DNA of 64,000 bases from Schlesneria paludicola DSM 18645 (lineage in GTDB: Bacteria; Planctomycetota; Planctomycetia; Planctomycetales; Planctomycetaceae): the NCBI RefSeq assembly GCF_000255655.1, contig NZ_JH636435.1, positions 498,209-562,208 of the forward strand, read 5' to 3'. A program made the position numbers and the translations under genes. This document shows positions 63,160 through 64,000 of this stretch, piece after piece (the first letter of the stretch is position 1; each line of letters starts with the position of its first letter). Below the pieces are notes generated by a model. It was not told the origin of the DNA, ran no database searches, and worked only from the letters and a program-made list of their open reading frames with translations.

Positions 63160-64000
63160 GTGCGAACTCGAATCTCCGGCGCAACGTGTGTACTTCCCAC
63201 TGGCCTGTCGCGCGTGGACCTTCTGCTTGAAGACGGCAAGATTCTCGGGATCGATCCGCCCACGACGGCGCATGCTGATGAAACGATTCGCGCCGATGAC
63301 TTGATGCTGATTCCGGGGGTCATCGACGACCAGGTTCACTTTCGTGATCCAGGTTTGACGCACAAGGAAGACCTCTACACCGCCACGCGTGCGTGCGCGA
63401 AAGGGGGCGTGACGTCGTTTCTGGAGATGCCCAATACCAAACCGGCCACGATCACGCGAGAACGTCTGCACGAAAAGTTGGAATTGGCCAGCAGCAAGTG
63501 CCTGGTGAATTATGGCTTCTACATCGGTGCAACACCGAACAATGTCGAAGAACTGCAGCAGGTGACGCGGACACCCGGGATCAAGATTTTCATTGGGTCG
63601 AGCACCGGGGACTTGCTGGTCGACCAACAGGCGGCGCTCGAACGGATTTTCGCCGAAACCACACTGCCGATCTGTGCGCACTGTGAAGACGAAGCCACGG
63701 TCCGCGCCAACAGCGAGCGGCTGGGGGGCGGTACGAAGTACGAAGATCATTCACTGATCCGTGACGTGAACGCCGCCGTCATTGCGACGAAGCGTGCCAT
63801 CGATCTGGCGGTTCGGCACCAGCATCGATTCCATGTGCTGCATGTCTCAACTGCTGCGGAAACGGAGCTATTGCGGGCCCCGCAGGGACTGATCACGGCC
63901 GAAGTGTGTCCACATCATCTCTATTTCAACGTAGATGATTACGAACGGTTGGGATCGCTCGTCCAGATGAATCCGTCGATCAAGACCTCGGATGACAACG
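63160..64000 (+). CDS. pyrC: Dihydroorotase (partial, cut by window edge)
   Basis: 280 codons are visible; the stop lies beyond 64000. GTG 63160 is preceded by GAGGC about ten bases upstream. The enzyme cyclises carbamoyl-aspartate to dihydroorotate in pyrimidine synthesis. Family segments: [65 protein letters not shown] and [15 protein letters not shown]. The first metal-binding His of the usual D-x-H-x-H is Gln here (DDQVH), which I recall as a normal variant in the Bacteroidota/planctomycete branch of the family rather than a defect. The remaining Zn-site His residues are present. Confidence 0.93.
   Translation, partial: MRTRISGATCVLPTGLSRVDLLLEDGKILGIDPPTTAHADETIRADDLMLIPGVIDDQVHFRDPGLTHKEDLYTATRACAKGGVTSFLEMPNTKPATITRERLHEKLELASSKCLVNYGFYIGATPNNVEELQQVTRTPGIKIFIGSSTGDLLVDQQAALERIFAETTLPICAHCEDEATVRANSERLGGGTKYEDHSLIRDVNAAVIATKRAIDLAVRHQHRFHVLHVSTAAETELLRAPQGLITAEVCPHHLYFNVDDYERLGSLVQMNPSIKTSDDN

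Noticed and set aside
63160-63400. Gln in place of the first His of the dihydroorotase metal motif (DDQVH)
   Set aside because: I recall the same variant in other Bacteroidota and planctomycete PyrC proteins, so it is not treated as a defect.
1-64000. tRNA, rRNA or tmRNA genes
   Set aside because: No T-loop-like GGTTCGAATC pattern with a matching acceptor stem, and no rRNA segments, were seen on either strand by eye.

Overview
The window looks like chromosomal DNA of a member of the Planctomycetota, probably order Planctomycetales. The evidence is the gene repertoire: giant secreted proteins that fuse beta-propellers to CXXCH haem sites, DUF1080 (3-keto-disaccharide hydrolase) domains, a DUF1571 protein, sulfatase-family proteins, Ser/Thr kinases with a planctomycete-type N-terminus, and several dispersed palindromic repeats I associate with this phylum. 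Base composition is moderately GC-rich and gene density is ordinary. I found no rRNA, tRNA or CRISPR array. Assignments rest on motif reading alone; no database search was run.

Layout. 1-5054 (minus): a four-gene signalling operon, transcribed hybrid histidine kinase > cheR > cheB > response regulator (cut by the window edge), with 4-bp ATGA overlaps at all three junctions. 5519-11404 (plus): a 1961-residue exported protein joining a sugar-isomerase-like barrel, a LamG-like domain, a propeller, a PA14-like region and five CXXCH haem sites. 11431-21722 (minus): a membrane-anchored PQQ-propeller protein, an M16 zinc protease, a propeller/di-haem protein and a CDGSH iron-sulfur protein. 22153-25873 (plus): an exported isoaspartyl-methyltransferase-like protein and a solitary Eco57I-type DNA methyltransferase. 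25874-28944: an accessory patch with MITE-like repeats, two transposase remnants, a DUF6398 gene and a small unknown gene.

29045-40612: a secreted protein of unknown function, CinA-type amidohydrolase, a lipoprotein, an InaA/Kdo-kinase-like protein, argJ, an fdhD plus FdhF/YdeP molybdoenzyme pair, two overlapping transglutaminase-like genes, a Cys-rich copper-storage-like protein and a glycine-zipper protein. 40940-49303 (minus): htpG, mraY, a sodium:solute symporter with a coupled small membrane protein, and a propeller/HEAT/cytochrome c protein. 49657-56832: two membrane Ser/Thr kinases flanking a small HEXXH-motif protein and a DUF1571 protein. 57294-64000: a sulfatase-like/SGNH hydrolase fusion whose sulfatase half lacks the catalytic Cys, then gcvT, a double DUF1080 protein and the start of pyrC.

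Themes. Much of the coding capacity appears aimed at extracytoplasmic breakdown of complex or sulfated glycans coupled to haem electron transfer (5519-11404, 19209-21077, 46385-49303, 57294-60296, 61806-63077), together with large sensory proteins. Housekeeping genes (argJ, htpG, mraY, gcvT, pyrC) are scattered singly rather than in the usual operons. The most unusual items are the sulfatase-like protein with a Gly at the formylglycine position, the five-haem sugar-isomerase fusion, the Ser/Thr kinase carrying a predicted extracellular beta-helix, and the repeat-rich patch at 26-29 kb.
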